From positions 1 to 13,917 of the forward strand of contig SFCN01000053.1 in the NCBI GenBank assembly GCA_004558595.1: a DNA stretch of 13,917 nt. The letters run 5' to 3'. The DNA comes from Phascolarctobacterium sp. Lineage in GTDB: Bacteria; Bacillota; Negativicutes; Acidaminococcales; Acidaminococcaceae. Numbering within the stretch: position 1 is the stretch's first letter; the number at the start of each line of letters is the position of its first letter. This document shows positions 12,473-13,917 of this stretch, one piece after another. The notes below the pieces were generated by a model, which saw only the letters and a program-made list of their open reading frames with translations, ran no database searches and was not told the DNA's origin. The position numbers were made by a program, and so were the translations under genes.

Positions 12473-12495
12473 TACGCAAATTTTATGTACTTAAT

Positions 12496-13152
12496 ATGGC
12501 TAATGACTTAAAAAATATGCTGGTTACGGACATTGTGCTTAATGAAGCCAACCCACGAAGCATAACCGAGGACAAAATGCAGCTGCTTATACAAAGCATA
12601 CTCGTTTTTCCTAAAATGCTTTCGCTTCGCCCTGTGGTTGCTGATGCAAGCACGCACATTGCCTACGGTGGCAACATGCGCACACGTGCATTGCTTGCCA
12701 TAAAAGACATGAGCCAGCAGGACATTTTGGCGAGCTTGGAAAAGCAAACAAAATACCAGCGGCTTACGCAGTTTGAACAGTGCGAATTGCTGGAGTACTG
12801 GGCAAAGTGGAAGCAGCGACCGCTGGTAAAGGTGCAGCTTGTTGCAAACCTTAGCGATGCGGAAAAAGAAGAGTTTGTAATAAAGGACAATGTTGGCTTT
12901 GGGCGATGGAATTATGACATGCTGGCTAATGAGTGGGATAACGACCTGCTTGCACAGTGGGGCATGGACATTTGGCATAATACCGATGTTGACATTGACA
13001 GCTTTTTTAAGGATGCGGACAGCACCAATGGCAAAGGCAATGGCTTGCATGTGCTTGTTAGCGTACCCGATGAGCTACAGGAACAGCTTGAAGAAATAAG
13101 GCAGCTTGTAGAAGCAGCTGTTGCGGACTATGCAGGTGTAAAAGTAAAATAA
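12496..13152 (+). CDS. ParB/sulfiredoxin-fold protein, DpdB-like candidate
   Basis: 218 residues. The ParB/Srx core is visible: ANPRSITEDK (NPR 19-21), IQSILVFP, LRPVVAD, and the box II-like GGNMRTRAL (58-66), followed by LTQFEQCELLEYW and a FVIKDNVGFGRWNYDMLA block (KDN 130-132) common in phage ParB proteins. Members of this fold can bind nucleotides, and some are nucleases or partners of DNA-modifying enzymes. In the bacterial dpd system a ParB-like DpdB works with DpdA. The gene directly downstream is TGT-like, so a DpdB-type role is possible (inference). Start chosen at 12496; an upstream ATG-equivalent frame beginning at 12439 would add 19 unusual residues inside the stem-loop region. 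Confidence 0.78.
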   Translation: MANDLKNMLVTDIVLNEANPRSITEDKMQLLIQSILVFPKMLSLRPVVADASTHIAYGGNMRTRALLAIKDMSQQDILASLEKQTKYQRLTQFEQCELLEYWAKWKQRPLVKVQLVANLSDAEKEEFVIKDNVGFGRWNYDMLANEWDNDLLAQWGMDIWHNTDVDIDSFFKDADSTNGKGNGLHVLVSVPDELQEQLEEIRQLVEAAVADYAGVKVK

Positions 13153-13158
13153 CAAGCT

Positions 13159-13917
13159 ATGGAACTGTATTTGGCTGGCGAGTTTGACTACATACGCATG
13201 ATTGGCATAAGCCCCGATGTTGAGCTTACAAAGTACACGCAGCCCGACAGGTTGCACAACGACCCCAAGCGCATAAACCTGCTGCAAAGTTTCTATTATG
13301 CACGCAAGAATAAAAAGTACCCGATAATACAAAACAGTAATGCCTGCAACCTGCTTATTGATAGTGGCGCATTTACCTTTATGCAGGACGACAAGTATGC
13401 TGTAAACTGGGAGCGGTACACCGATGAGTATTGCGACTGGGTGCTGGCAAACGGTATTAAGAACTTTGTGGAAATGGATATAGACTGGGTGTCAAGCGTT
13501 GGCGATGCACTGGCATTGCGCAGGCGCATTGAACACCGCACAGGTATGCAGCCAATACCATGCTGGCATACGTGCCGAGGCAAGCAGGCGTGGATTGACA
13601 TTTGTAAAGAATACCCCTATGCCAGCCTGTCGCTGGGTGGTGCAACCAAAACCACAAGCTGGTTCAAGCAGCACAAATATGCGCAGCTTGGCTGGTTTTT
13701 GGACATTGCCGCACAATATGGCTGCAAGGTTCACGGACTGGGCTTAACAGCGATAAGCGTATGGCTGCAACATCGCCACAGGTTTTACAGCTGTGATAGT
13801 ACAGCATGGCTGGCTGGCAACTTAGGCGGCTTTGTGTACCGTTTTAACCCCTATACAGGTGTAATGGATAAGGTTAAAGCACCACAGGGCAAAAAACTAA
13901 AGACAATGGAAGCTGCG
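13159..13917 (+). CDS. TGT-like (DpdA-like) transglycosylase, 3' end missing
   Basis: 253 residues are visible; the gene continues past the right edge. Motifs match the TIM-barrel tRNA-guanine transglycosylase superfamily: NLLIDSGAFTFM (DSGAF 68-72), FVEMDID (103-109), IPCWHT (133-138), SLSLGGA (156-162), VHGLGLT (191-197) and a FYSCDSTAW block (209-217) where D213 could be the nucleophile Asp. TGT exchanges guanine for 7-deazaguanine bases in tRNA; the DpdA branch does so in DNA. The ParB-like neighbour 6 bp upstream and phage location favour DNA modification. No preQ0 biosynthesis gene is in the window. TGT-likeness is moderately firm; DNA as substrate is inference. Confidence 0.72.
   Translation, partial: MELYLAGEFDYIRMIGISPDVELTKYTQPDRLHNDPKRINLLQSFYYARKNKKYPIIQNSNACNLLIDSGAFTFMQDDKYAVNWERYTDEYCDWVLANGIKNFVEMDIDWVSSVGDALALRRRIEHRTGMQPIPCWHTCRGKQAWIDICKEYPYASLSLGGATKTTSWFKQHKYAQLGWFLDIAAQYGCKVHGLGLTAISVWLQHRHRFYSCDSTAWLAGNLGGFVYRFNPYTGVMDKVKAPQGKKLKTMEAA

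Noticed and set aside
12439..12495. Longer ParB-like start with 19 extra residues
   Set aside because: It would begin at a GTG inside the left arm of the stem-loop, precede the likely -7 box, and add hydrophobic residues not expected before the ParB fold.

Overview
The window looks like the early region of a temperate phage or prophage of a Bacteroidota host. Three things point to the host group. Start codons lack Shine-Dalgarno sequences and sit in A-rich contexts (AAGCAATATGGAA recurs). The main rightward promoter fits the Bacteroidetes TTTG-N20-TAnnTTTG pattern. Several proteins resemble families common in Bacteroidetes phages (DUF4494, FNPAWLITGQGEM-type repressor). No rRNA, tRNA, CRISPR array, insertion sequence or structural (head/tail) gene is visible. 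Family calls are by eye, without database searches.

Layout, left to right. (1) 1-538, a lysogeny switch: a leftward repressor cut by the window edge, then a 180-bp divergent control region with a strong rightward promoter and several palindromes. (2) 539-2152: a Cro-like HTH protein, a LuxR-type regulator with a cysteine cluster, a two-TM membrane protein and a small putative DNA-binding protein. (3) 2158-5958, a recombination module: SbcC/Rad50-like ATPase, RecT annealase and a metallo-beta-lactamase-fold hydrolase that may be the nuclease. (4) 5955-7408: two small or unknown proteins, one holding a GC/CpG-rich anomalous cassette, then DUF4494 and an HU-like protein. (5) 7473-9235, a replication module: an initiator-like protein whose own gene carries 12-bp iterons, inverted TTGCGGAAC sites and a 43-bp pure A/T tract (a lambda-O-like internal origin), followed by a DnaC-like helicase loader. 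(6) 9361-12389, accessory metabolism and repair: MazG-like pyrophosphohydrolase, NUMOD4/degenerate HNH protein, two unknowns, SSB and a VRR-NUC nuclease. (7) 12496-13917: a ParB/sulfiredoxin-like protein directly upstream of a tRNA-guanine-transglycosylase-like (DpdA-like) protein cut by the right edge, a candidate DNA 7-deazaguanine modification pair.

All genes from 539 onward run rightward with short gaps or ATGA-type overlaps, so they probably form a few polycistronic transcripts. Possible internal transcription or control sites lie in the gaps at 9236-9360, 11431-11589 and 12390-12495. The best candidates for new biology are the origin embedded in the initiator gene, the ParB/TGT-like pair and the compositionally odd cassette at about 6495-6600.
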